Below are positions 5,919 through 12,808 of a DNA stretch of 12,808 nt, in pieces; the stretch's first letter is position 1; the number at the start of each line of letters is the position of its first letter. A program made the position numbers and the translations under genes. The notes under the pieces were generated by a model. The model did not search any database. It was not told where the DNA came from and was given only the letters and a program-made list of their open reading frames with translations. The stretch is taken from contig CATKZA010000011.1 of NCBI GenBank assembly GCA_949841235.1, positions 1 through 12,808 of the forward strand, written 5' to 3'. This DNA comes from an uncultured Clostridiaceae bacterium (GTDB lineage Bacteria > Bacillota > Clostridia > Lachnospirales > Lachnospiraceae).

Positions 5919-7790
5919 ATGTATAAAGGCAGCACAATTATCGCATTATGTGTTCCCAAGGCTTATGAACACACCGAGTTCATTGCAGAATTAAATGAAT
6001 CTCTGCTGAAATATGGATATCGTCTTGTGATTTACCACACCTGTTCTGATTTGTATTGGAATACGGAGTCTGACATGGTGGAAAAGACGGTTTTTGACTT
6101 GATTGACTTTGATGTTATAGATGCCATTGTCATTTATGAAGAGTATTATCATGATAAAGAGGCTCTGCAGATGGTGGCTGACCAGGCGGAATTACATAAT
6201 AAACCCATTATTACCATCGGTGCCGAGAATGACAGGCATATCAATATCGTATTGGATTATGAGCGGGGGTTTGAACTTGTGGCCCGCCATGTGATTGAGG
6301 ATCATCATTGCGCAAATCCACATTTTATTGCGGGAGTTCGCGGGGAATATCATTCTGAGAACCGGATTCATACATTTAAAATGATATTGCAGGAAAATAA
6401 TATCCCTTTTTCAGATGATATGCTTAGTTATGGAGACTATTGGTTTGGGCCTGTCCAGAATGTGGTGAATTCCCTCGTTGAGAGAGAAGAACTGCCGGAT
6501 GCGATTATTTGCGTGAATGATACCACGGCGATTACCGTCTGCAATGAATTGCAGCGCCATGGCATCTCCGTACCCGGGGATGTGATTGTCACGGGATTTG
6601 ACGGCATCAGGGAGGCGCAGTATTGCACGCCGCCCATCACCACCTGCCATTATGACCTGCCTGCGCTGGTACAGGAAATCGTGCGGAATATGCGGCTGGC
6701 ACTGCAAGGGCAGGATGTTGAGGGGATTCATTCGGTGGATTTCGTCCTTGATATTTTTTCCAGCTGCGGATGCGAACGAAAAATACCCATGCCGAATTTC
6801 GGGCAGATTGCCCGGGAGAACGAGGACGCATTTTACGGATATTTTGAAATGCAGCGCAAACTCTACGAGCTTACGGAAAAGGCAGTTGCCTGCAATAATG
6901 CGGAGGAAATTGCAGAGAGGCTTCGCCAGGTTGATTTTGGAGATTGCATTATATTTTTGAAGCAGACATATTTTGATGATAAAATCAATCCTCTGGTTAA
7001 AAGTGAAGAGTTGAATAAGAATGATTCCATGTGCGTGCTATACACGCCGGAAGAAGATAGCATACCTCTTTTTTCCGTGTACAATGAGAATGACATGATG
7101 CCTTTTTGGGATATTCTGATTCGGGAAAATCGGCCGATTGTGCTGACTTCCTTGGGCTTTTGGAGCAATTCCCTGGGTTTTATTGCCAGTTATTTTCATA
7201 TAGTTGAGCATGAGTATAGGAAGATCAATCAATATATTGCCGCAATCAATATTCTGCTGGGATGCAATCAGAATGTAAGATATATCAAGTATACGGCAGA
7301 TTATATGGAAGAAATGGCGAAGCATGATGCCATGACGAAATTGTACAACCGCAAGGGATTTTATACGGCTCTTCCCGATTTGGTTCAGCATGCCCTTGAC
7401 TGCGGACAGCTGCTGGCGGTGATTTCTATAGATGCCGACAACCTGAAGCATGTAAATGACACGCTGGGACATGAAAATGGCGACTATATCATATGCTCGG
7501 CAGCGAATGCGTTAAGGAATCTGGATTTGCCCTATGCCATCTATGGGAGGTTTGGCGGGGATGAGTTTGCTGCATGCATTGCCATTGGCCAGGATGTAGC
7601 TGAGGATGGGCTGATTTCCATGATTCAGAATCGCATTCATTCCATCAACCAGAACCATGCCAAGCCTTTTTCTGTATCTGTCAGCATTGGAGTGCATATA
7701 TGCGAGCCGGAAGATTTTGATTTTGATGTTGCCTACAATCAGGCAGATATTAAAATGTATGAAGACAAAAAGAGAAAGCGCAAGATCTAA
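5919..7790 (+). CDS. LacI/PBP1-like sensor fused to a GGDEF diguanylate cyclase
   Basis: This 623-residue cytoplasmic protein has no signal peptide or membrane segment. Residues 1-280 form a periplasmic-binding-protein-like (LacI effector) fold without the N-terminal HTH, recognisable from PDAIICVND (193-201) and DVIVTGFDGI (221-230). SSCGC (281-285) marks the sensor boundary. Residues 286-460 form a middle region resembling a GAF-like regulatory domain. The GGDEF domain begins at HDAMTKLYNR (469-478), continues through IDADNLKHVNDTLGH and has an intact catalytic GGDEF at 546-550. It should make c-di-GMP (or a related cyclic dinucleotide) from GTP when the sensor is in the right state. No RxxD inhibitory site is found at the usual position before GGDEF. 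AGGGAG at 5902-5907 precedes ATG 5919. The next gene has the same sensor architecture with an opposing output. Confidence 0.93.
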   Translation: MYKGSTIIALCVPKAYEHTEFIAELNESLLKYGYRLVIYHTCSDLYWNTESDMVEKTVFDLIDFDVIDAIVIYEEYYHDKEALQMVADQAELHNKPIITIGAENDRHINIVLDYERGFELVARHVIEDHHCANPHFIAGVRGEYHSENRIHTFKMILQENNIPFSDDMLSYGDYWFGPVQNVVNSLVEREELPDAIICVNDTTAITVCNELQRHGISVPGDVIVTGFDGIREAQYCTPPITTCHYDLPALVQEIVRNMRLALQGQDVEGIHSVDFVLDIFSSCGCERKIPMPNFGQIARENEDAFYGYFEMQRKLYELTEKAVACNNAEEIAERLRQVDFGDCIIFLKQTYFDDKINPLVKSEELNKNDSMCVLYTPEEDSIPLFSVYNENDMMPFWDILIRENRPIVLTSLGFWSNSLGFIASYFHIVEHEYRKINQYIAAINILLGCNQNVRYIKYTADYMEEMAKHDAMTKLYNRKGFYTALPDLVQHALDCGQLLAVISIDADNLKHVNDTLGHENGDYIICSAANALRNLDLPYAIYGRFGGDEFAACIAIGQDVAEDGLISMIQNRIHSINQNHAKPFSVSVSIGVHICEPEDFDFDVAYNQADIKMYEDKKRKRKI

Positions 7791-7797
7791 TTTGCTA

Positions 7798-7826
7798 TTG
7801 TGTTTCCTGCCATTCCCCTATATAAT
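7798..7826 (+). promoter_or_regulatory. Candidate promoter of the HD-GYP gene
   Basis: TTGTGT (7798-7803) and a perfect TATAAT (7821-7826) are spaced 17 bp apart in the 112-bp gap between the two signalling genes. This would allow expression separate from the upstream GGDEF gene. The -35 matches consensus at only its first three positions. Confidence 0.45.
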
Positions 7827-7902
7827 TATAGTAGCGGGGCAATTGAAAGGTATATTTTATACGACAGACAGACAAACATTGTTTGCCGGAAAGGTTTGGT
7901 GA

Positions 7903-9891
7903 ATGGGAGAGAAGAAGATTATCGGCGTATGCGTCACCAGCATTCACAAGATTGCTGTACACAGGCTGTTGACGGCGCTGGGTGCGGAAGCTGAGAGGCA
8001 CGGTTATTATTTGCATATTTTTGCACCATTTTCTGATTTATATCATAGATCCAGGAGCGACATGGCGGAGCAGAAGATATTTGAACTGATTCATTTCCAC
8101 CGTTTCTGCGCTCTGATTATTTTCAGCGAGATGATTAAATATGAGCCGATTCAGGAAGGGCTGGCGAAGAAGGCGATCGAGGCCGGGATTCCGGTTCTGA
8201 ATATCAAGGGTACATTGGAATATACTTGCAATATTCAGTATGATGCAGAATCCTCCCTGGCTGATATCATACAGCACTTAATCACATGCCACCACTGCAA
8301 GCGGATTAATTTCATGGCGGGATCGGTGGGCAACCCTGTGTCTGAAAGGCGCATGGAGATCTACAGGAAAGTACTCCGGGAAAATGGCTATTCGGTGGAG
8401 GAAGGGCGCATTGGCTACGGAGACTTTTGGACGGTGCCCGCCAGAGAGGCGACGAAAGCGTTTCTGGAATCGGATCTGCCTATGCCGGATGCGATTGTGT
8501 GTGCCAATGATGCCATGGGCATTGCGGTGTGTGATTATCTGGCAGAGAGGGGTATTCATGTGCCTGACGATATCATTGTCACCGGATTGGGCGGTCTGCA
8601 GGAGCGGGAGTATCATCTGCCTCTTCTGACTACCGCTATCTATGACCCGGAGGAGACCGGCAGGGTGGTGATAGGACAGTTGGATGGAATGCTTCGGGGA
8701 GAGGTTCCCTATGACCAGGACATCACCATTCCCTGCAAAATTGTCTATACGGAGTCCTGTGGCTGTGAAAGCCACGATCAGCGAAGGGCTGACAATAGGC
8801 TGGTGCAGCTCTTCTCCATGACGGAACAGGAGCGGGCATACCGCCATAATACCTATGAGTTTACCACCTATGTAAACACGGAGACTACGCTACAGGCATT
8901 GGCCAAGCATTTTCCCGATTATGTCCGGGAGCCGGGGCTTACCGGCGTGAATCTCTATCTGAATGCGGAATTTGCGGCACTGGCAGACCTGCCGGTGATA
9001 TCGGCAAGCGATGCGCCTGTGATTTTGCTGAAACATATTACGGAAGACGGTTCTTCCCTGCCTCTCCTTCCACGCACGCAGGAAGAACTCTGGACGTTGC
9101 CGGAGGAGACTTTCCACAATGCTTCCCAGCTTTTGACAATCCCTCTGAATATTCTGGATGATTTCTTTGGCTTTCTCACTTTGGAATACCATGGGGACAG
9201 GATTCTCCATGAATGCCTGTTTGAATTAGTCATGACCCTGAACCACCTGTTAGACAATATTAAGAAGAGAATGGTGCTGCTGATTACGAACCAGCAGGTA
9301 AATGACGTGTCAGAGCAGACGATTCAGTCCTTGGCAGAGATTGTGGAGGCCAAATCGGAGTTTACCGGGCTTCATGTAAAGCGAGTGTCGGAATATACCC
9401 GCATACTGGCGGAAGCCATGGGATATTCCCCGGATGATGTGAATACCATCCGCATTGCTTCCATGATGCACGATATCGGAAAGATTAATATTCCCGCCGA
9501 GATATTGGAAAAGCCAGGAAGGCTTACGCCGGAGGAGTTTGACGTGATTAAGACCCACATCAGGGAGGGGGAGAGACTGCTGCGCAATGCTCCCGGCAAG
9601 ATTATGGAGACGGCAAAGACTATCGCCCTGGAACATCATGAGAAGTGGGACGGCACCGGCTATATGGGGAGGAAGAATTGGGAGATTCATCTGGATAGCC
9701 GCATCGTGGCACTGGCGGACGTGTTTGACGCGCTGGTGAGCGAACGCCCCTATAAGAAGCCTTTTACTGACGAGAAAGCGAGAGAGATTATCGTGGGGGA
9801 TCGGGGCAGCCACTTTGATCCTGACGTGGTGGATGCCTTCGTGGATACCTTTGACCAATTTCGGGAGGTTCATGCCAGATATCCGGATTAG
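7903..9891 (+). CDS. LacI/PBP1-like sensor fused to an HD-GYP cyclic-dinucleotide phosphodiesterase
   Basis: This 662-residue cytoplasmic protein has the same N-terminal LacI-fold sensor as its upstream neighbour (for example SDLYHRSRSDM at 44-54, PDAIVCAND at 195-203, DDIIVTGLGG at 222-231). TESCGC (283-288) follows, then a GAF-like middle region (about 300-455, ending PLNILDDFFGFLTLEY) and a short helix. The HD-GYP domain spans about 470-650, with HDIGK (H523, D524), THIREGERLL, HHEKWDGTGY (578-587), DSRIVALADVFDAL and ERPYKK. HD-GYP enzymes hydrolyse c-di-GMP, and some act on cyclic GMP-AMP. The P of the GYP signature is replaced by M (GYM), and the segment after it looks shortened. GGAAAGG (7888-7894), 8 bp before ATG 7903, supports the start. 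An intrinsic terminator follows the stop. Confidence 0.93.
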   Translation: MGEKKIIGVCVTSIHKIAVHRLLTALGAEAERHGYYLHIFAPFSDLYHRSRSDMAEQKIFELIHFHRFCALIIFSEMIKYEPIQEGLAKKAIEAGIPVLNIKGTLEYTCNIQYDAESSLADIIQHLITCHHCKRINFMAGSVGNPVSERRMEIYRKVLRENGYSVEEGRIGYGDFWTVPAREATKAFLESDLPMPDAIVCANDAMGIAVCDYLAERGIHVPDDIIVTGLGGLQEREYHLPLLTTAIYDPEETGRVVIGQLDGMLRGEVPYDQDITIPCKIVYTESCGCESHDQRRADNRLVQLFSMTEQERAYRHNTYEFTTYVNTETTLQALAKHFPDYVREPGLTGVNLYLNAEFAALADLPVISASDAPVILLKHITEDGSSLPLLPRTQEELWTLPEETFHNASQLLTIPLNILDDFFGFLTLEYHGDRILHECLFELVMTLNHLLDNIKKRMVLLITNQQVNDVSEQTIQSLAEIVEAKSEFTGLHVKRVSEYTRILAEAMGYSPDDVNTIRIASMMHDIGKINIPAEILEKPGRLTPEEFDVIKTHIREGERLLRNAPGKIMETAKTIALEHHEKWDGTGYMGRKNWEIHLDSRIVALADVFDALVSERPYKKPFTDEKAREIIVGDRGSHFDPDVVDAFVDTFDQFREVHARYPD

Positions 9892-9897
9892 GGTTTT

Positions 9898-9942
9898 AAG
9901 GGAACGCACTAATATCCGAAGGATATTTTGCGTTCCCTTTTT
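9898..9942 (+). terminator. Intrinsic terminator after the HD-GYP gene
   Basis: AAGGGAACGC (9898-9907) pairs with GCGTTCCCTT (9930-9939), enclosing a second stem AATATCC/GGATATT with a GAA loop (9918-9920), and a T-run follows (9938-9942). It lies 6 bp after the stop codon at 9891. The same hairpin is read from the minus strand after fabV, but the tail there is TTAAAA, so termination in that direction would be weaker. Confidence 0.85.
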
Positions 9943-9957
9943 AAACTGTATAGGAAA

Positions 9958-11136
9958 TTACTCCATGCTGGGAATCTTTCCCTGAATATCCACATCCTTG
10001 TCATAGTCCACGTCGTCTATGTGAAAGCCGAAAATCTCGTAAAAATCTTGCCAGTAGCCGTCCACATCGCCGATTTCTTTGATGTTGTCCTGGCTCACCT
10101 GGTTCCACAAATCCATTACTGCTTGCTGGACTTCTGCCTCCATCTCATAATCATCCATGCGGATGAGCCGATTGCCGTCAGTGACAACCTGATCCCTGCA
10201 AAGGCGGTCATGGAACATGCGGTACATTTGCTCGATGCATCCTTCGTGCAGATTCTTCTCTTTCATAATCTTAAATAACAGGGATATGTAGAGAGGCACG
10301 ATGGGAATAGCGGCACTGGACTGGGTTACGACTGCCTTATTGACGGAGACATAAGCCTCCACCCCATCCATGTTCCCATTCATATCGTCTGCCGTCTGGT
10401 ACAAGTCCTGCTTTGCCTGACCGATGGAGCCATCGTAGTAGATCGGATGCGTCAGTTCCGGGCCGATGTAGGAATATGCCACGGTCTTGGCTCCCTCCGC
10501 CAGAACGTCTGCCTCTTTCATCGCCTGTATCCAGAGTTTCCAATCCTCCCCGCCCATGACTTTCACGGTGGCCTGTACCTCCTCCGGGGTGGCAGGGTCG
10601 ATGGTGACTTCTGAGATTTCATTTGTCATCAGGTCAATAGTCTGGTTGGTGTATGGCTGGCCTATGGTCTTTAATACGGAGCGGTATGTCACGCCGTCCG
10701 GGGCTTTTCTTCTGGGAGCGGCCACGCTGTAGATTACCAGATCTGCCTTGCCCCAGTCCTTCCGAATCAATTCAATGACTTGATCCTTGATTTCCCGGGC
10801 ATTGGCATCGCCGTTCACGGATTTGGCGTAGTAGCCGTCTGCCGTGGCGATTTCTTCAAAGGCAGCAGTATTGTACCAGCCTGCGCTTGCCGTCCTCTTT
10901 TCCTTTCCTGGCTTGTCGAAGATAACGCCAATGGTATCAGCGCCGCAGGAATAGGTTGCCGCAATGCGGCTAGCCAGGCCGTATCCCATGGAGGCCCCGA
11001 TGATAAGCACTTTCTTCGGTCCCTCTGTCTTCGGCTGAGCCTTCACATAATCAATCTGGTTCTGAACTGCGGCCTTGCATCCTGCCGGGTGGGCAGTGGT
11101 GCACATGAATCCTTTCACTTTTGGCTGTACGATCAT
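9958..11136 (-). CDS. fabV: Trans-2-enoyl-CoA/ACP reductase (FabV/TER family)
   Basis: This 392-residue protein matches FabV/TER length and sequence. It starts MIVQPKVKGFMCTTAHPAGC, has the NAD(P)H-binding loop GASMGYGLASR (47-57), the conserved stretch SVAAPRRKAPDG (137-148), and the catalytic Tyr-x8-Lys motif YYDGSIGQAK (Y233, K242), where FabV has eight spacer residues instead of six as in FabI. It reduces the trans-2 double bond of enoyl-ACP or enoyl-CoA to the saturated acyl chain. Family members serve either fatty acid synthesis or crotonyl-CoA reduction in butyrate-type pathways, and sequence alone does not separate these. Its ATG is preceded by a GAGGA site. It lies 97 bp downstream of an acyl-CoA ligase gene, with which it is probably co-transcribed. 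Confidence 0.95.
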   Translation of the reverse strand: MIVQPKVKGFMCTTAHPAGCKAAVQNQIDYVKAQPKTEGPKKVLIIGASMGYGLASRIAATYSCGADTIGVIFDKPGKEKRTASAGWYNTAAFEEIATADGYYAKSVNGDANAREIKDQVIELIRKDWGKADLVIYSVAAPRRKAPDGVTYRSVLKTIGQPYTNQTIDLMTNEISEVTIDPATPEEVQATVKVMGGEDWKLWIQAMKEADVLAEGAKTVAYSYIGPELTHPIYYDGSIGQAKQDLYQTADDMNGNMDGVEAYVSVNKAVVTQSSAAIPIVPLYISLLFKIMKEKNLHEGCIEQMYRMFHDRLCRDQVVTDGNRLIRMDDYEMEAEVQQAVMDLWNQVSQDNIKEIGDVDGYWQDFYEIFGFHIDDVDYDKDVDIQGKIPSME

Positions 11137-11154
11137 TTCATTTCCTCATTTCTA

Positions 11155-11193
11155 CGCTGCCACCCTTTCTCTGCGCCTTCTGTGCCGGCAGCG
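11155..11193 (-). repeat. 7-bp perfect inverted repeat in the gap before fabV
   Basis: CGCTGCC (11155-11161) and GGCAGCG (11187-11193) are exact complements separated by 25 bp, in the 97-bp gap between the ligase stop and the fabV start. It could be an mRNA hairpin near the fabV leader or a protein site. The long loop makes it only a weak candidate. Confidence 0.3.
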
Positions 11194-11233
11194 TCTGGAC
11201 ACGGGGAGGCGTTTTACGGTCAATTTGCTAACT

Positions 11234-12535
11234 TTACCATTTTAACATACCAAGTTGCTTTTTGTCCACTTTTCCGCTGGCATTCTTAGGCAATGCATCC
11301 ACGAAGAAAATCCTTCGGGGAAGTTCGTAGCGGTGCAGCCTGTCTCTGAGGATGGCTAACACCTCCTGCTCTGTCAGGGAATGGGGGACAGGAACTATGA
11401 GATAGGCCACAATCTGCGCTTCCTTCCAGTGGCTGCTCTCCACCATGCATACTGCGGCTTCTTCCACTCCGGCGATACCCTCTAAAATATTTTCCAATTT
11501 CATGGCAGATACTTTATGTCCCCGGTGCAGGAGGATGTCATCTGACCTTCCCAGAAAATATAGATTCCCGGATGCATCCATGGCACCCCTGTCCGACAGG
11601 GTATGGGGGCAGGAAATGCCCTCCACGCAGTGCGCCGTGCTGACGAAAATTTCCTCTCCTCTGATGTCTACATCCACCTTTGGAAACGGCTTGCCAATCA
11701 GGTTTCTCTGCTCCGTCATCATGCCATCTGTAATGTATGTGATATAATTCAGTTCTGTTGCTCCATAGTACAGGATGATTTCCGCTCTGGGAAATATGGC
11801 TTTCAAAGTTTCTGCATCTGATTTTCCTAAACTCTGGGAGCCGGAGATGATGGTTTCAATCTGGTCATTTGGATGGCGCATCAGCCTGGGCAGGAGGAGT
11901 AATTTGGATGGGATGAGATAGATGCCGGTTGCCTTTTGCTCTTCCATGCGCCGGACCCAGTCGCCGGGTCGGAATTCGTTTTCGGCAATCATCGTGGCTC
12001 CTGCGTAAAATTGTGCCAGATAGAGGTTCATGTTCCCGGTGAAAGATAGGCTTCCCTGGGCAAATAGCCGACAATCTCTATGGATGTGGAATATCTGGTT
12101 CTGAATGGGGAAATAGTCCGCCCAGCTTTCATATGTCCTGAAATATATTTTCGGCGCGCCGCTGGTGCCGGAGGTAGCTACTGCCATGCATGCCTGGTTC
12201 GGCACTTCCCCTGCCATGATGCGGGCATCCCTCTGGAAATATTCGCTCTCCCAGGGAACCACGAGGGGGACGTCTCCTGTGAGGAAGCAGGCAAGGAAGG
12301 AAACCAGCTGTTGCAGGATTCTTTTTTCCTGAATGACATGTACCGCTCTCTGGGGAGAGGGAGGATGGGGCTGATCATTCTGCCCCGCATGTTCCATGTG
12401 CGAGAGATGCTTTTTCCATTCCTGAGCCTTGTTCTGTGCCAGTCTGACCAAATCTCCATAGGAGAATGACGTGCCGTCTTCTACTATGGCTTCTTTTTCT
12501 GGCGGCTGCCTTTTGATGAGTTCCAGATAATCCAT
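11234..12535 (-). CDS. Short AMP-forming acyl-CoA/acyl-ACP ligase (ANL superfamily)
   Basis: This 433-residue protein has all the key ANL motifs: P-loop TSGTSGAPK (121-129), the A5-type motif YYGATE, the hinge region GRSDDILLHRGHKVS, and a C-terminal PKNASGKVDK whose K422 is the expected adenylation lysine. It activates a carboxylic acid as an acyl-adenylate and passes it to CoA or a carrier-protein phosphopantetheine. It is shorter than the usual 500 or more residues, mainly because the N-terminal subdomain is compact. Residues 44-63 form a polar His/Pro/Gln-rich linker of low similarity to family members. The ribosome binding site is weak (GCGAGAAC before ATG 12535). It lies between a thiolase-like gene and fabV on the same strand, pointing to acyl-chain metabolism; its acid substrate is unknown. 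Confidence 0.88.
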   Translation of the reverse strand: MDYLELIKRQPPEKEAIVEDGTSFSYGDLVRLAQNKAQEWKKHLSHMEHAGQNDQPHPPSPQRAVHVIQEKRILQQLVSFLACFLTGDVPLVVPWESEYFQRDARIMAGEVPNQACMAVATSGTSGAPKIYFRTYESWADYFPIQNQIFHIHRDCRLFAQGSLSFTGNMNLYLAQFYAGATMIAENEFRPGDWVRRMEEQKATGIYLIPSKLLLLPRLMRHPNDQIETIISGSQSLGKSDAETLKAIFPRAEIILYYGATELNYITYITDGMMTEQRNLIGKPFPKVDVDIRGEEIFVSTAHCVEGISCPHTLSDRGAMDASGNLYFLGRSDDILLHRGHKVSAMKLENILEGIAGVEEAAVCMVESSHWKEAQIVAYLIVPVPHSLTEQEVLAILRDRLHRYELPRRIFFVDALPKNASGKVDKKQLGMLKW

Positions 12536-12561
12536 TTTGTTCTCGCTTTCTTATTATGTTA

Positions 12562-12590
12562 ATTATCTTGTTGAGAGCCAGATTTTGCTA
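12562..12590 (-). promoter_or_regulatory. Weak candidate promoter before the acyl ligase gene
   Basis: On the minus strand TAGCAA (12590-12585) and GATAAT (12567-12562) are 17 bp apart, upstream of ATG 12535. The -35 box is poor. It would allow expression of the ligase and fabV independent of the thiolase-like gene, which ends only 153 bp upstream of the ligase start. Confidence 0.25.
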
Positions 12591-12626
12591 TGATTTTCCG
12601 ATTGCAAGATGTTCTCTTTTGCAGCT

Positions 12627-12660
12627 AAACTCGCATATTGTCATGATATGCCATGAGTTT
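12627..12660 (-). other. Hairpin between the thiolase-like gene and the acyl ligase gene
   Basis: AAACTC-GCATAT (12627-12638) pairs with ATATGC-CAT-GAGTTT (12646-12660): twelve pairs with a three-base bulge and a seven-base loop. No T-run follows on either strand, so it does not look like a terminator. It could be an RNA processing or stability element within a polycistronic message. Confidence 0.4.
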
Positions 12661-12688
12661 CCGTGACAAACGTATGTTGCAAACTGCA

Positions 12689-12808
12689 TCATTGGCATCT
12701 TTTTAGCAATATGGCAGTTCCCAAGCCTCCTGCTGCCGCTATGCTACAGATTGCGTAGGTGCCATTTACCCTTTTCAATGCTTCTATGGCATGAAGGGCG
12801 ATAATTCC
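12689..12808 (-). CDS. Thiolase-like protein, last 39 residues (cut by window edge)
   Basis: The minus strand from 12808 is open for 39 codons to TGA at 12691-12689 and has the look of a thiolase C-terminus: a helix (IIALHAIEALKRVNGTYA), then the glycine-rich end AAAGGLGTAILLKRCQ. In canonical thiolases the corresponding segment reads roughly C-(A/I)-(A/G)-G-G-x-G and carries the second catalytic Cys. Here that position appears to be Ala (SIAAAGGLG). Thiolases form or break carbon-carbon bonds between acyl-CoA units. With a ligase and an enoyl reductase downstream, a role in chain elongation is plausible. The call rests on a short stretch recognised by eye, so the exact subfamily is open. Confidence 0.6.
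   Translation of the reverse strand, partial: GIIALHAIEALKRVNGTYAICSIAAAGGLGTAILLKRCQ

Noticed and set aside
5894..5926. Ten-codon upstream frame overlapping the start of the GGDEF gene
   Set aside because: It has no ribosome binding site of its own and is short enough to occur by chance; it merely uses the ATGATG before the real Shine-Dalgarno.
5919..9891. Reading the two LacI-like proteins as transcription factors
   Set aside because: Both lack the N-terminal helix-turn-helix of LacI regulators, start directly with the first beta strand of the binding fold, and end in intact GGDEF or HD-GYP catalytic domains.
9310..9909. Minus-strand open frame of 199 codons opposite the HD-GYP domain
   Set aside because: It is fully antisense to a strongly conserved catalytic domain and has no recognisable motif; it would also start inside the intrinsic terminator.

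Overview
The window reads as chromosomal DNA of an anaerobic, low-to-mid GC Clostridia, most likely a gut Lachnospiraceae-type bacterium. This rests on protein content: oxygen-sensitive ferredoxin-dependent 2-oxoacid chemistry, a clostridial-style FabV-type trans-2-enoyl reductase, cytoplasmic LacI-fold sensors fused to GGDEF and HD-GYP modules, and strong AGGAGG-type ribosome binding sites. The species assignment is inference. No rRNA, tRNA, CRISPR array, insertion sequence or phage gene was seen.

Region 1 (1-4226, plus strand) is an aryl-acid metabolism cluster. It holds the C-terminal part of iorA, then iorB, a PaaK-type arylacetate-CoA ligase, a small tandem ACT-domain protein and a Pfam Amidohydrolase_2-like TIM-barrel enzyme. 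IorAB oxidatively decarboxylates arylpyruvates, the transamination products of Trp, Phe and Tyr, to arylacetyl-CoA and reduced ferredoxin. PaaK interconverts arylacetyl-CoA and the free acid, and the ACT protein probably senses an amino acid. Two gaps in this cluster (633-769 and 3261-3419) carry pronounced hairpin-rich structure.

Region 2 (4233-5720, minus strand) is one polytopic GT-C/GT39-like membrane glycosyltransferase. It converges on the amidohydrolase with only 6 bp between the stop codons. It is transcribed divergently from region 3 across a gap carrying two good sigma-A-type promoters, a perfect 10-bp palindrome between their -35 boxes, and three copies of the heptamer TATACTC.

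Region 3 (5919-9891, plus strand) is the most striking part: two adjacent multidomain signalling proteins. Each has a cytoplasmic LacI/PBP1-like sensor without a DNA-binding domain, the same Ser-Cys-Gly-Cys boundary motif and a similar middle region. One ends in GGDEF (diguanylate cyclase) and the other in HD-GYP (cyclic-dinucleotide phosphodiesterase). They look like a duplicated sensor wired to opposite enzymatic outputs. A clear intrinsic terminator (9898-9942) closes the region.

Region 4 (9958-12808, minus strand) reads, in transcription order: the C-terminal end of a thiolase-like protein cut by the window edge, a short AMP-forming acyl-CoA/ACP ligase, and FabV-type trans-2-enoyl-CoA/ACP reductase. 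It looks like part of an acyl-chain elongation or reverse beta-oxidation cluster. The visible thiolase tail appears to have Ala where the second catalytic Cys normally sits.
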